Shown: positions 15,014-23,866 of the stretch, in pieces | How positions within the stretch are numbered: position 1 is the first letter of the stretch | How the letters are laid out: the number at the start of each line of letters is the position of its first letter | NCBI RefSeq assembly: GCF_020819595.1 | Contig: NZ_JAJHNP010000010.1 | Span: 1 to 64,000 of the forward strand | Direction: 5' to 3' | DNA: 64,000 bases | Origin: Streptomyces barringtoniae | Lineage (GTDB): Bacteria > Actinomycetota > Actinomycetes > Streptomycetales > Streptomycetaceae | Notes under the pieces: generated by a model | What the model was told of the DNA's origin: nothing | What the model saw: the letters and a program-made list of their open reading frames with translations, nothing else | The model's database searches: none | Made by a program: the position numbers and the translations under genes

Positions 15014-15577
15014 CTACAGGCCCAGCAGGGAGGTGAGGAGGCCGAGGAGGCCGGACAGGACTCCGTGGACGGCTCCGGTGACCTGGTCGTCGTCGCCGGA
15101 GGTGGTGGCCTTCTGCAGGGTGTCCAGCGCCTTGTCGAGGGTGGCTTGCGCGTCGCTCACGCTGTCGGTGCGCGCCGTGGTGGCGCCGGTGGTCTTGCCG
15201 TGCGGGGACAGCGGGCCCGAGGCCCCCGAGCCGCCGGAGTTGGGCATCGAGGGGGCCGGCGCCTCCGTGGCCGCCTTGGCGACGGCGTCCTTGGCGGCCC
15301 GGACGAGCTTGGTGGCCTGGTCGGGGGAGAGCCGGCCCTTGTCGGCCTTGAGCACGGTGTTGAGCAGCGTGCTGACCGGCTGGAGCACGGTCCCGAAGCG
15401 GCCGAGGCTGTTGACGTGCGTGAGGAGTTTGTCCGCACCGGGGACGGGCGCTTGGGCCACGGTCTGTGTGCGCTCCGGGGTGGAGTCGGCCGCGAAGGCG
15501 GCCGGACCGGCGACACCGGCCAGAAGGACGGCGCTGAGTGCGATGGACGCGATGCGCCGAACGGGTGGAGCCCCCAT
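15014..15577 (-). CDS. Secreted Ala/Thr/Leu-rich protein of unknown function
   Basis: A 187-residue exported protein. The signal peptide MGAPPVRRIASIALSAVLLA is cut after AFA. The mature part is helical in character (LLTHVNSLGRFGTVLQPVST, LNTVLKADKGRLSPDQATKL, AKDAVAKAATEA). A flexible Ser/Gly/Pro linker follows, then a second amphipathic segment and the hydrophobic tail GVLSGLLGLLTSLLGL at the extreme C-terminus. There is no Cys and no known domain. The tail could associate with membrane or self-assemble. The ATG at 15577 is preceded by GAAAGGAAC. It is divergent from the acyl-CoA synthetase. Confidence 0.78.
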   Translation of the reverse strand: MGAPPVRRIASIALSAVLLAGVAGPAAFAADSTPERTQTVAQAPVPGADKLLTHVNSLGRFGTVLQPVSTLLNTVLKADKGRLSPDQATKLVRAAKDAVAKAATEAPAPSMPNSGGSGASGPLSPHGKTTGATTARTDSVSDAQATLDKALDTLQKATTSGDDDQVTGAVHGVLSGLLGLLTSLLGL

Positions 15578-15785
15578 GAACGTTCCTTTCGCTGGGTGAG
15601 CGGGATCTTGTGCCCACCGTGAAATCGCCCACCGCCCCCCGCAACCGATCGAGGGCGTTCCGGTGAACCACCGGTCCATCCGGGGCACGACTTCCGCACG
15701 CCGGACCCATTGACCATCCACTACGCACGAGTAAGTTGACTCCTCGGTAAGTCCGCGTCAGCCGAGCCGCGAGCGGGGAGCCGTC

Positions 15786-17705
15786 ATGGGCGTACGCAGG
15801 GATCTGAAACGGGCTCAGCAGCGCACCGACCTGGCGGCGCGTGCGCGCATCGAGCTGGTCCGGGACGAGAGCGGCACGGTGCGCGAGGTCCGTACCGCTC
15901 CCCTGGCGCCCCGCGGCCCCGGCGGCGGCATCGCCGGCATCCCGTTCACCAACGCGCAGGAGGCGCCCGACGCGGTGGTCCTGCGCCGCCGGGAGAACGG
16001 CACCTGGCATCGGGTGACCGCCGCGGCCTTCGCCCACGAGGTCACCGCCGTCGCCAAGGGGCTGATCGCGGCCGGTCTCGAACCCGGAGGCCGCGTCGCC
16101 GTGATGTCCCGCACCCGCTACGAGTGGACGGTCCTGGACTTCGCGATCTGGGCCGCCGGCGGGCAGGTCGTCCCGGTGTACGCCACCTCTTCCGCCGAGC
16201 AGGTCGAGTGGATCGTGCGCGACTCCGGCGCCCGCTTCGTCGTCGCCGAGACCGCCGGGAACGCCGGGACGGTCGCCGCCGGCACGGCCGGCCACTCCGA
16301 GCCCCCGCGCGTCTGGCGGCTCGACGCACAGGCGCTGGACGAACTCGTCGCCCTCGGCCGGGACGTTCCCGACGAGGAGGTCACCAAGCGCCGTACGGCG
16401 CTGACGCCCGACACGGTGGCCACGATCTGCTACACCTCCGGCACCACCGGCCGGCCCAAGGGCTGCGTCCTCACCCACGCCCACCTGTACGCCGAGGCCG
16501 CCAACACGGTCGAGCTGCTCCACCCGGTCTTCAAGGAGGTCACCGGCCAGGTCGCCTCGACCCTCCTCTTCCTGCCGCTCGCGCACATCCTGGGCCGCAC
16601 CCTGCAGATCGCGTGCCTGCTGGCCCGCATCGAGCTGGGCCACTGCCCGAGTGTCAAGCCGGACGAACTGCGGCCGATGCTGAAGGAGTTCCGCCCCACC
16701 TTCCTGGTCGGTGTGCCGTACCTCTTCGAGAAGATCCACGACACCGGGCGCGCCACCGCCGAGAGGCTCGGCCGGGGTGCCTCCTTCGACCGGGCGGACC
16801 GCATCGGGGTGCGTTTCGGGGAGGCGTACCTGAACAAGTTCCTCGGCACGGGCAAGGGCCCGGGGATCGGCCTGTACGCCGCCTGGGCGCTGTACGACCT
16901 GCTGGTCTACCGGCGCATCCGCAAGGAGCTCGGCGGCCGGATGCGCTACGCGATCAGCGGCGGCTCCCCGCTCGACCGCAACCTCGGCCTCTTCTTCTAC
17001 GCGGCCGGGATCGTCGTCTACGAGGGTTACGGCCTGACCGAGACCACCGCCGCCGCCACCATCGTCCCGCCGCTGAGGCCCCGTCCGGGCACGGTCGGCC
17101 TTCCGGTCCCCGGCACCGCGGTCCGCATCGCCGACGACGGGGAGGTCCTCGTCAGGGGCGGGGTCGTGTTCGGGGGGTACTGGAACAACCCGGCGGCGAC
17201 GGACGCGGCGCTGACCGACGGCTGGTTCGCCACCGGTGACCTCGGCTCCCTCGACGGCGACGGCTACCTGACCATCACCGGCCGCAAGAAGGACATCCTC
17301 ATCACCTCCGGCGGCAAGAACGTCTCCCCGGCCGTCCTGGAGGACCGGCTGCGCAGCCGCCCGCCCATCGGCCAGTGCCTCGTCGTCGGCGACAGGCGCC
17401 CCTTCGTCGCGGCCCTCATCACCCTGGACCCGGAAGCGGTGGCCCACTGGCTGTCGGTCCGCAAGCTGCCCGCGGACACGCCTATGTCGGATGTGGTCCG
17501 GGATCCACGGATGCGCGCCGATGTGCAGCGAGCCGTGGACTACGCCAACGAGGCCGTCTCACGCGCCGAGTCGATCCGCGCCTTCGCGCTGGTCGAGGGC
17601 GAGTTCACCGAGGAGAACGGGCTGCTGACCCCGTCGCTGAAGGTCAAGCGGCAGGCCGTGGCGAGCGCGTACGCGGAGCAGGTCGAGGCACTGTACGGCG
17701 GATGA
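15786..17705 (+). CDS. Long-chain fatty acyl-CoA synthetase (AMP-forming)
   Basis: A 639-residue ANL-superfamily enzyme that activates fatty acids with ATP and CoA. It has the P-loop CYTSGTTGRPKGC, the A5 motif YEGYGLTETTAAATI, A7 TGDLGSLDGDGYLTI, the hinge GRKKDILITSGGKNVSP and a C-terminal NGLLTPSLKVKR with the catalytic Lys. The large insert between the P-loop and A5 is typical of the FadD15/long-chain clade. GGGGAG precedes the ATG. No beta-oxidation partners adjoin it; it may supply acyl-CoA to general lipid metabolism, or to the stand-alone condensation-type acyltransferase upstream (speculation). Confidence 0.93.
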   Translation: MGVRRDLKRAQQRTDLAARARIELVRDESGTVREVRTAPLAPRGPGGGIAGIPFTNAQEAPDAVVLRRRENGTWHRVTAAAFAHEVTAVAKGLIAAGLEPGGRVAVMSRTRYEWTVLDFAIWAAGGQVVPVYATSSAEQVEWIVRDSGARFVVAETAGNAGTVAAGTAGHSEPPRVWRLDAQALDELVALGRDVPDEEVTKRRTALTPDTVATICYTSGTTGRPKGCVLTHAHLYAEAANTVELLHPVFKEVTGQVASTLLFLPLAHILGRTLQIACLLARIELGHCPSVKPDELRPMLKEFRPTFLVGVPYLFEKIHDTGRATAERLGRGASFDRADRIGVRFGEAYLNKFLGTGKGPGIGLYAAWALYDLLVYRRIRKELGGRMRYAISGGSPLDRNLGLFFYAAGIVVYEGYGLTETTAAATIVPPLRPRPGTVGLPVPGTAVRIADDGEVLVRGGVVFGGYWNNPAATDAALTDGWFATGDLGSLDGDGYLTITGRKKDILITSGGKNVSPAVLEDRLRSRPPIGQCLVVGDRRPFVAALITLDPEAVAHWLSVRKLPADTPMSDVVRDPRMRADVQRAVDYANEAVSRAESIRAFALVEGEFTEENGLLTPSLKVKRQAVASAYAEQVEALYGG

Positions 17706-17879
17706 GCCCTTCGGGCAGCACAAGAGTGGCATTCGGGTGAATTACCCCGCATTACAGGTCTTCCGGTTTCTTCGGGCGTCCATATCTCGTTCACAGTCTG
17801 CAGGTCGTGGCACGCGTGAAGCCCCTCCATCGGGCCCCGTGGCCGGCTTCTGATTCCCCCTGAGAGGAAGACAACGAGA

Positions 17880-18683
17880 GTGCGACAGACCCTGAGCAAG
17901 GGATTGGTCGTGGCCGCCGCCGCGACAAGCGCCCTGTCTCTGTGCAGTCCATGGGCGTTCGCGGACTCCGATCCGTATGCGGCGATGACGGACTCACGCG
18001 CCTCCGCGCCGTCGGCCTACACGGCCGACGACGCCGATGAGGATTTCCCGGGTATGGCAAGCGCCATGAGGGCGATCGAGCAGGCCCAGGACGCCGTACG
18101 GACGGCGCAAAGGGAGGCCAGGCTGATGGCCCCGGAGGCCTCCGCCCCTGTGGCCGAACCGAGTGAGTCGCGTTCCTCCGGGGGCGGCGACTACGGCGAC
18201 GACGAGCCGAGCCACAAGACCTCTCGCGACGACGAGTCGAGCTACGGCAAGTCCGGCGACTACGGTGACGACGACTCGGGTCACGGCAAGTCCGGGAGCT
18301 ACGGCGACGACGACTCGGGTCACGGCAAGTCCGGGAGCTACGGCGACGACGACTCGGGTCACGGCAAGTCCGGGAGCTACGGCGACGACGACTCCAGCTA
18401 CGGCAAGTCCGACTACGGCGACGACGAGCACTGCGGCTGCTACGGCGAGGAGGAGAACCCGCCTCCGCACCGCCACCACCCGGTGACGCCGATCCACAAG
18501 CCGCACGAGCACCCCAAGCCTCCGCACCGGCACGTCCCGCCGCCGCACCACCACAAGCACCATCACCACCACCTGGCCCACACCGGCTCCGAGGGCACCA
18601 TCGGAGCCGCGACCGCCGGCGCGGCGCTGCTGGCCGCCGGAACAATCCTGTACCGGCGAGGCCGGGCCGCGGCCCGTAAGTAG
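17880..18683 (+). CDS. LAXTG-type sortase-anchored repeat protein
   Basis: A 267-residue surface protein. The GTG-started signal peptide (MRQTLSKGLVVAAAATSALS ... AFA) is followed by a helix-forming stretch of about 70 residues. Residues 133-171 are three copies of SGHGKSGSYGDDD with degenerate copies on both sides. A Pro/His-rich spacer (HHHKHHHHH) then leads to the sorting signal LAHTG (residues 232-236), a hydrophobic segment and the basic tail RRGRAAARK. LAXTG is the motif used by Streptomyces class E sortases for the long chaplins, so covalent attachment to peptidoglycan is expected. The His cluster could bind metal. GAGAGGAAG precedes the start. Confidence 0.88.
   Translation: MRQTLSKGLVVAAAATSALSLCSPWAFADSDPYAAMTDSRASAPSAYTADDADEDFPGMASAMRAIEQAQDAVRTAQREARLMAPEASAPVAEPSESRSSGGGDYGDDEPSHKTSRDDESSYGKSGDYGDDDSGHGKSGSYGDDDSGHGKSGSYGDDDSGHGKSGSYGDDDSSYGKSDYGDDEHCGCYGEEENPPPHRHHPVTPIHKPHEHPKPPHRHVPPPHHHKHHHHHLAHTGSEGTIGAATAGAALLAAGTILYRRGRAAARK
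18276..18392 (+). repeat. Three 39-bp in-frame repeats
   Basis: Units 18276-18314, 18315-18353 and 18354-18392 each encode SGHGKSGSYGDDD and are almost identical in DNA, marking recent expansion within the sortase-anchored protein gene. Shorter degenerate copies flank them. Confidence 0.9.
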
Positions 18684-18689
18684 GACACC

Positions 18690-18718
18690 GGGTGCCGGAC
18701 GGGTCACGCCCGGCACCC
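18690..18718 (+). terminator. Hairpin terminator
   Basis: Perfect 9-bp stem GGGTGCCGG (18690-18698) / CCGGCACCC (18710-18718), 7 bases after the stop codon of the LAHTG protein. Confidence 0.7.
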
Positions 18719-18786
18719 CGCCGGTCATCCTTGTGGCCGATCAGCGTCGAGCCGCCCGACTCCATTGGTGCAATGAGCGTATATAT

Positions 18787-18815
18787 GGCTGTGTCCCGCG
18801 AGTTAGGACATAGCC
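18787..18815 (+). promoter_or_regulatory. Inverted repeat in the leader of the GH26-like gene
   Basis: GGCTGTGTCC (18787-18796) and GGACATAGCC (18806-18815) pair over 10 bases with one mismatch (a possible G-U pair in RNA). They lie between an AT-rich GTATATATGG stretch and the AAAGGAG ribosome site at 18821. It may be an operator or a 5-prime stem-loop. Confidence 0.4.
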
Positions 18816-18833
18816 GCACCAAAGGAGTGGGGA

Positions 18834-20099
18834 ATGATGCCCGAGTGCCGTCGATCCCTGAGGCGAGTGTCGTTCATCGCCGCCGGGCTGTGCGCGGCGG
18901 CGGCTTTCATTCCCAGCCCGATCCTCAAAGGCGACACCGCGGCGAACCTGGTGGAGCGACACTGCGCACCGGTCGCGGGGGCCATGCCGCCGGCCGTGTC
19001 CCCGAAGGCGGTGCCCGCCGGTCCCCTCCCTTCGGCATGCCCGGCGGACGGGGCGGCGGGCCCGCCGGGAGCGGCGCAGGCGCCCGCGCTCGGCGCCTAC
19101 CTCAACTACGGGCCCCTCGGCGTGCGGCAGATCCAGGGCCTCAGCGACTGGCTCGACCACGCCGAGGTGCGCGTGGGCCACACGTACCTGCCGGGGGACC
19201 TGTGGAGCAACATCGAGGGCGCCCACGAGTTCCTCGACAGCTGGGCCGCATGGCGGCGCGCCAAGGCCGACCGGCTCCTCGTGGTCAACGTCCCGATGAT
19301 GGAACGCAACGAGGAGCACCTGCCGGACACCGAGGTCAGGCAGTTGCTGCAACGGGCCGCGGCGGGCGAGTTCGACCAGCACTTCCGGGTGCTCGCCGAG
19401 CGCCTCGTCGCCCTGGGGGTGCCGGACACGATCCTCGTGCCCGGCTGGGAGATGAACGGCATCACCTACACCCACCGCTGCGGCCCCGACCCGGCCGACT
19501 GGAAGACGTACTGGCGGCGCATCGTCACCGTCATGCGCTCGGTGCCCGGGCAGAGGTTCAGGTTCGACTTCACCCCGGACCGCGGCGTGGACGCGGTTCC
19601 GTGGCCGCAGTGCTATCCCGGTGACGACGTCGTCGACATCATCGGCATGGACTCCTACGACCAGCCCGAGGGCGTCACGTTCGACACGCAGGTGTCCGAG
19701 CCCTACGGCCTGCAGTACCACGTCGACTTCGCGAAGACGCACGGCAAGCCGTTCTCGTATCCCGAGTGGGGTCTGTTCCGCAACGGCGACAACGCGACGT
19801 ACATGCTGCGCATGCTCGCGTGGATGGACGAGCACAAGCCGCTCTACCAGTCGGTCACCGACTACTGCCCGCACGGCGTGTGGCTGTGCTCGGCCAATCC
19901 CCGGTCGTCCGCCATCTACCGGGCGGCACTGTCCGGTCGTGCGTCGGGTCCCGCGCCGCAGCCGTCGGTCCCCGCCTCGCCGTCGCCCACCCCACCGTCC
20001 GAGCCGCAGCCCACGCCGAATCCGACACCGACGCCGGCGACCCCGCCGCACCCCTGCCCGTGCGGGCCTACCAACGGCCCGGTCCAGAGGCACCACTAG
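18834..20099 (+). CDS. Secreted GH26-like glycoside hydrolase (beta-mannanase-type)
   Basis: A 421-residue exported glycosidase. An N-terminal signal segment (RRVSFIAAGLCAAAAFIPS) and Ala/Pro linker are followed by a TIM-barrel domain from about residue 83. It carries the acid/base Glu206 in VPGWEMNGITY and the nucleophile Glu311 in SYPEWGLF, the arrangement of GH26 and related endo-mannanase-like enzymes. The C-terminal 45 residues are a Pro/Ser/Thr-rich tail ending HPCPCGPTNG. The substrate is unknown. The position next to an exopolysaccharide operon suggests trimming of its own polymer as well as feeding. AAAGGAG at 18821 supports ATG 18834 (a second ATG follows in frame). Confidence 0.82.
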   Translation: MMPECRRSLRRVSFIAAGLCAAAAFIPSPILKGDTAANLVERHCAPVAGAMPPAVSPKAVPAGPLPSACPADGAAGPPGAAQAPALGAYLNYGPLGVRQIQGLSDWLDHAEVRVGHTYLPGDLWSNIEGAHEFLDSWAAWRRAKADRLLVVNVPMMERNEEHLPDTEVRQLLQRAAAGEFDQHFRVLAERLVALGVPDTILVPGWEMNGITYTHRCGPDPADWKTYWRRIVTVMRSVPGQRFRFDFTPDRGVDAVPWPQCYPGDDVVDIIGMDSYDQPEGVTFDTQVSEPYGLQYHVDFAKTHGKPFSYPEWGLFRNGDNATYMLRMLAWMDEHKPLYQSVTDYCPHGVWLCSANPRSSAIYRAALSGRASGPAPQPSVPASPSPTPPSEPQPTPNPTPTPATPPHPCPCGPTNGPVQRHH

Positions 20100-20133
20100 G
20101 CCGGCGGGGCCCCCGTCCCCGGTGGTGGTGACT

Positions 20134-20164
20134 GCTCCCGTCCCCGGTGGCGGGTGACGGGAGC
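20134..20164. terminator. Bidirectional hairpin between convergent genes
   Basis: Perfect 9-bp stem GCTCCCGTC (20134-20142) / GACGGGAGC (20156-20164), directly before the minus-strand stop at 20166 and after the plus-strand stop at 20099. Confidence 0.7.
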
Positions 20165-20165
20165 G

Positions 20166-21281
20166 CTACGGGTGGTCCGGGGAGCCGGCCGCATCGGTCC
20201 GGCGCAGGAGCCTCTTCCCCGCCTCCCGGGCACCGGCGGCGCAGGCAGCGGCCGCCAGCAGTGGTGCGGTGCGCCGACGGGCCAGCAGGAAGCGCTGGTT
20301 GACGACGGTCTCGGGAAGCCAGCGGTACTTGTACGGCTCCTTGCCGCGCAGCAGGCTCAGCACCGCCGGGCCCTCGGGATTGAAGGAGTCGACGGCCGCG
20401 ACGAGCATCATCGTCACAGCGTCCACCTTGCGCTCCCGCAGCCGCGGGTGGACACCGTACAGGTACTTCCCCGCCAACCGCCGGGACTGGAAGGTGAGAT
20501 CGACGGCCACGACCTCGTCCTCCAGCAGGAACTCCTTCACCACGGCCTCACCGCACCGGACCAGCGGAACCACCGACCGGACCAGGTGGTCGGAAAAGCG
20601 CGGCCGGAGATGCTCCGGATTCACCTTCCGGCCCTGCCACTGCAGCCGGTGGAGGTCCAGCATCCGGCGCAGCGCCGCCTCCGTCCCGTGGTGATCCACG
20701 GTGCGCCACTGCACGCCGAGCTTCTTCAGCTTGTTCTGCTTGTTGCGCACCCGCTGCGCGCGCGCCTTGGGCAACCGCTTGGCCAACTGCTCCATGGGCA
20801 GGGCGGGAATCTCCAGGCACTCGGAGTCGCTCAGGCGCCGACGCGGGCCGCGCCAGGCCTGGTAGACCAGTTCCACCGCGCTGCCCGGCCGCACCTCGCG
20901 GAAGTCGACCAGGGCGGTGCGGGCCAGGTCGGCCAGGGCGTCCGCCAGTTCCGGCGCGGCCCGGTCGGCGGCCGACTCGTCGAGGAGCACGTCGCAGAAG
21001 TCGGAAATGGCGCCGCCGATCGGCACCAGCGCCGGCCACGGGTGGTGGACGCGCATCAGCGGTGCCACGGCCACCAGTTCACCGTCCGCCCGCACCAGGA
21101 CGAGCCGGAGGCTGCCCGGCGTTCCGTAGGACAGCCACCACGAATGCAGCCAGGCGTGACTCTGGAACGGCGTCACGGACCGGCCGGCCCGGTACAGGCG
21201 CCCCCATTCCCCCGCCAGTTCGGCGAAGGCCTGCTCGTCCGTGCAGACCTCCACCGACAGCGCGCCGCCGGGGCCGGTCAC
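20166..21281 (-). CDS. GNAT/FemAB-like acyltransferase (BioF2/CelD-type) of EPS operon
   Basis: A 371-residue protein of the double-GNAT family found in polysaccharide clusters. It has FQSHAWLHSWWLSYG near the N-terminus, a basic patch KRLPKARAQRVRNKQNKLKK in the middle, and the family motif AVDLTFQSRRLAGKYLYGVH ... SLLRGKEPYKYRW in the C-terminal half. It probably acylates a sugar or a cell-wall precursor in the cytosol. The GTG start overlaps the stop of the Wzz-like gene by 4 bases (GTGA), fixing the start and placing it as the last gene of the operon. A terminator hairpin follows. Confidence 0.82.
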   Translation of the reverse strand: MTGPGGALSVEVCTDEQAFAELAGEWGRLYRAGRSVTPFQSHAWLHSWWLSYGTPGSLRLVLVRADGELVAVAPLMRVHHPWPALVPIGGAISDFCDVLLDESAADRAAPELADALADLARTALVDFREVRPGSAVELVYQAWRGPRRRLSDSECLEIPALPMEQLAKRLPKARAQRVRNKQNKLKKLGVQWRTVDHHGTEAALRRMLDLHRLQWQGRKVNPEHLRPRFSDHLVRSVVPLVRCGEAVVKEFLLEDEVVAVDLTFQSRRLAGKYLYGVHPRLRERKVDAVTMMLVAAVDSFNPEGPAVLSLLRGKEPYKYRWLPETVVNQRFLLARRRTAPLLAAAACAAGAREAGKRLLRRTDAAGSPDHP

Positions 21282-21940
21282 AGCACCTCCTGCGCGTCGG
21301 CGGCGGGAGCCGGGGCCGGCAGCTGGGCGCGCCCTGTGTCGCCGGCCGCCGTCCGCCGCGGCCGGGCCAGCAGGGCGAGGCCGCCCAGCAGGCCTCCGGC
21401 GGCCGCACCCACGAGCGCGGTCAGCGCCGGGGACGGGGACGAGGGCTCGGTGGGTGTCAGGGCGCGGGAGAGACGGACGAGGGCGACGCCGGTGTCCTTC
21501 CGGGTCCGGTTGGCCTGGGCGGTCAGCGCGCCGGACACGGCGTTGGCGACGGCGGCAGCCCGGGCGGGGCGCGCGGAGGTCGCCGTGATCTCGATCATCG
21601 GCGCGTCGGGTGACGTGGCGGCCTGCACGCTTCTGCGCAGCTCCGCCACCGGCACCCCCGCCTGCGCCTGCGCCTGCCCCAGCACGGCGAGTTCGGTCAC
21701 CACACGGCCGTATCCCTGGGCGTATCCGAGTGCCGTCGCCGAGTCGGCCCTGCTCCCGGACGGTACGGCGATGATGTAGCTGGTGGCCGTGTACTGCGGT
21801 GGGTTGACCTTCGCGTACCCGCCTCCGGCCGCCGCGCCGAGCAGCGCGACGGCCGGGAGCAGCCATCGCACCGGCAGTCGCGCGGCACGCGCGAGGATCC
21901 GGCGGCGCGGTCGTACGGGGGGTGGGGGGCTGTCGGGCAT
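21278..21940 (-). CDS. Wzz-like chain-length/polysaccharide co-polymerase membrane protein
   Basis: A 220-residue protein with two membrane spans near the ends (LPVRWLLPAVALLGAAAGGG; LTALVGAAAGGLLGGLALLA). Between them is a 130-residue extracellular segment starting KVNPPQYTATSYIIAV, the typical Wzz opening (xPPxYxAxAxI). The short loop and absence of a kinase domain match actinobacterial co-polymerase halves. It would set polymer length together with the polymerase encoded at 25583. It overlaps the downstream gene by 4 bases and lies 7 bases from the upstream glycosyltransferase. Confidence 0.8.
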   Translation of the reverse strand: MPDSPPPPVRPRRRILARAARLPVRWLLPAVALLGAAAGGGYAKVNPPQYTATSYIIAVPSGSRADSATALGYAQGYGRVVTELAVLGQAQAQAGVPVAELRRSVQAATSPDAPMIEITATSARPARAAAVANAVSGALTAQANRTRKDTGVALVRLSRALTPTEPSSPSPALTALVGAAAGGLLGGLALLARPRRTAAGDTGRAQLPAPAPAADAQEVL

Positions 21941-21947
21941 CAGGACC

Positions 21948-23078
21948 TCACTTCCGGGTTGAGCCGGACAGCACGGCCGTGTACACGTCCATCAGCTGTC
22001 CGGCGGTTCGCTCGATGCTGTAGTGCCGCACGGCGTCCGGTACGGCACGTTCGCCGGGTCCGGCCGCGCGCAGCCGCAGCAGCTCCCGGACGTACGCATC
22101 GGTGCCGCCCGTGACCCGCCGGGCGCCCGGCGCGGCCTGCGGTGGCAGGTCGTCGACGGCGGGGCAGGTCGTGTACAGCACGGGGAGTCCGGCCGCGAGC
22201 CCCTCCAGCACGGCCAGGCCGAAGGCCTCCTCGGCCGAGGGGGCGGCGAGCACATCCATCGCGGACAGCAGGGAGGGCAGGCCGGGCGTGCGGTCCCGGG
22301 GGGCCGGCAGACACGGCCGCTCGCCGGTCAGCACCAGCCGGTCGGCGACCCCCAGGGCGTGCGCGGTACGCCGCAGCGCCTCCTCCTCGCAACCGCCGCC
22401 GACCAGCAGCAGCCGCACGTCGCCGGGCAGCCCGTCCAGCGCGCGGACGAGCAGGTCGAAGCGCTTGCCCTCGGCGAGCCGGCCGAGGCCGCCGACGACG
22501 TACGCGTCCTGGGGAATCCCGTGGAACGCGCGGGCCTGGCTGCGTCGTGCCGCGTCGTAGCGGAACAGGGAGGCGTCGATGCCGTTCGGGATCACGCGGA
22601 TGCGCGGGCCGGGCACGCCCCACCGGCGCAGCCGTTCGGCCACGGTCGGCGAGACGGCGACGGTGGCACGGCCGAGGCGTTCGCCGGCCAGGTACAGGGC
22701 CCGGACGCCCGCCGTCAGCCGGCGGCGCTCGATCTGGGAGTCGCCCAGGGAGTGCTCGGTGGCCACCACGGCCCGTACTCCTGCCAGACGCGCCGCGATC
22801 CGGCCGTACACACAGGCCCGGTACAGGTGCGTGTGCACGATGTCGTAGCCGCCGGCGCGGATCAGCCGGGCCAGGCGGGGCAGGGCGCCCAGGTCGCGGT
22901 TGCCGCGCATGCCCAGATGGGTGACGTGGACGCCGTCGGCCCGCAGTCCCTCGGCGACCGGGCCGGGGTTGGCCAGTGTCACCACGTCACACCGGACGGG
23001 CAGGTGCCGCAGCAGCAGGCGCAGCTGCTGTTCCGCGCCGCCCACACCGAGGCCGGTGATGACGTGCAGGACTCTCAC
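21948..23078 (-). CDS. Glycosyltransferase family 4
   Basis: A 376-residue GT-B transferase. The N-terminal VRVLHVITGLGVGGAEQQLR and DIVHTHLYRACVYGR belong to the acceptor domain. VIPNGIDASLFR, GGLGRLAEGKRFDLLV and PSAEEAFGLAVLEGLAAGLP (EAFGLAVLE, the GT4 E-x7-E) form the donor site. The GTG start overlaps the deacetylase stop by 4 bases. Donor sugar is unknown. It acts inside the cell on the lipid-linked repeat unit before flipping. Confidence 0.9.
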   Translation of the reverse strand: MRVLHVITGLGVGGAEQQLRLLLRHLPVRCDVVTLANPGPVAEGLRADGVHVTHLGMRGNRDLGALPRLARLIRAGGYDIVHTHLYRACVYGRIAARLAGVRAVVATEHSLGDSQIERRRLTAGVRALYLAGERLGRATVAVSPTVAERLRRWGVPGPRIRVIPNGIDASLFRYDAARRSQARAFHGIPQDAYVVGGLGRLAEGKRFDLLVRALDGLPGDVRLLLVGGGCEEEALRRTAHALGVADRLVLTGERPCLPAPRDRTPGLPSLLSAMDVLAAPSAEEAFGLAVLEGLAAGLPVLYTTCPAVDDLPPQAAPGARRVTGGTDAYVRELLRLRAAGPGERAVPDAVRHYSIERTAGQLMDVYTAVLSGSTRK

Positions 23079-23866
23079 CGTGCCCCCAGGGTCCGGCCGC
23101 GGGCCAGGCGTCGTTTCAGCTCCAGGCGCAGCGGGGTGTCGGCCTGTGCGATGTGCAGCCGGGGCAGCGCGAAGTCGCCGGCGAGGTGGGCGGGCGCGGG
23201 AGCGATGGCGCAGGCGTAGCCGTAGCCGGCGTGGTGCACGGCGGCCTGGGCCTGCGCGTCGACCCGGCCGTAGGGGTAGCAGAACCCCTGGACGTCGGCG
23301 TCGATGAGTTCGGCCAGCACGGTACGGCTGCGCTGGACCTCGGCGTGCAGTTCGCCGGGGCCGGCCTGGGTGAGGTCGACATGGGTGAGGCCGTGCGAGG
23401 CGATCTCGATGCCCGCCGCCGCGGCCCGGCGGATGCCCTCGGCGCCGAGGAGGTGTTTGCGCGGGCCGAGCGGGTCCCAGTCGTTCTCGCCGTCGAGCCG
23501 GCCGGGCAGCACGAACACGGTCGCGCCGCACTGCCAGCGGCCGAGCACGGGCAGTGCCGCCGTGACGAAGTCGGCGTAGCCGTCGTCGAAGGTGAGACCG
23601 ACGAGCCCGCGCTCCTCGCCCCGTGCGCGGGCCGCGAGCAGCTCGCGCACGCTGACCCCGCGCAGACCGCGGCGGCGCAGCCAGGCGAGCTGGCGGTCGA
23701 GCCGGGCGGGCGAGACGGTGATGTCGTACGGGTCCTCGGGATGGTCCGAGACGGAGTGGTACATGGCGATCCAGGCGGCGGGCCCCCGCTTCCGGCGTTG
23801 TCTGCCGATCCGCTCGCGATCGGGTTCGCCGGCGTGGGGGGACGGTACGGGGACGTCAACGACCAT
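23075..23866 (-). CDS. Polysaccharide deacetylase (NodB homology, CE4)
   Basis: A 263-residue CE4 deacetylase with the metal/catalytic motifs LTFDDGYADF (motif 1, Asp-Asp), SHGLTHVDLT (motif 2, H-x3-H) and FCYPYGRVD (motif 3). It removes N- or O-acetyl groups from an amino-sugar polymer. There is no signal peptide, so action on cytosolic precursors, or export by another route, is implied; some CE4 proteins in such clusters are nevertheless extracytoplasmic. The start overlaps the flippase stop by 11 bases. Confidence 0.9.
   Translation of the reverse strand: MVVDVPVPSPHAGEPDRERIGRQRRKRGPAAWIAMYHSVSDHPEDPYDITVSPARLDRQLAWLRRRGLRGVSVRELLAARARGEERGLVGLTFDDGYADFVTAALPVLGRWQCGATVFVLPGRLDGENDWDPLGPRKHLLGAEGIRRAAAAGIEIASHGLTHVDLTQAGPGELHAEVQRSRTVLAELIDADVQGFCYPYGRVDAQAQAAVHHAGYGYACAIAPAPAHLAGDFALPRLHIAQADTPLRLELKRRLARGRTLGAR

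Noticed and set aside
20154..21779. Plus-strand 541-codon frame opposite the EPS operon
   Set aside because: It is antisense to the FemAB-like and Wzz-like genes, which have motifs and coupled start/stop overlaps; the plus-strand translation has none.
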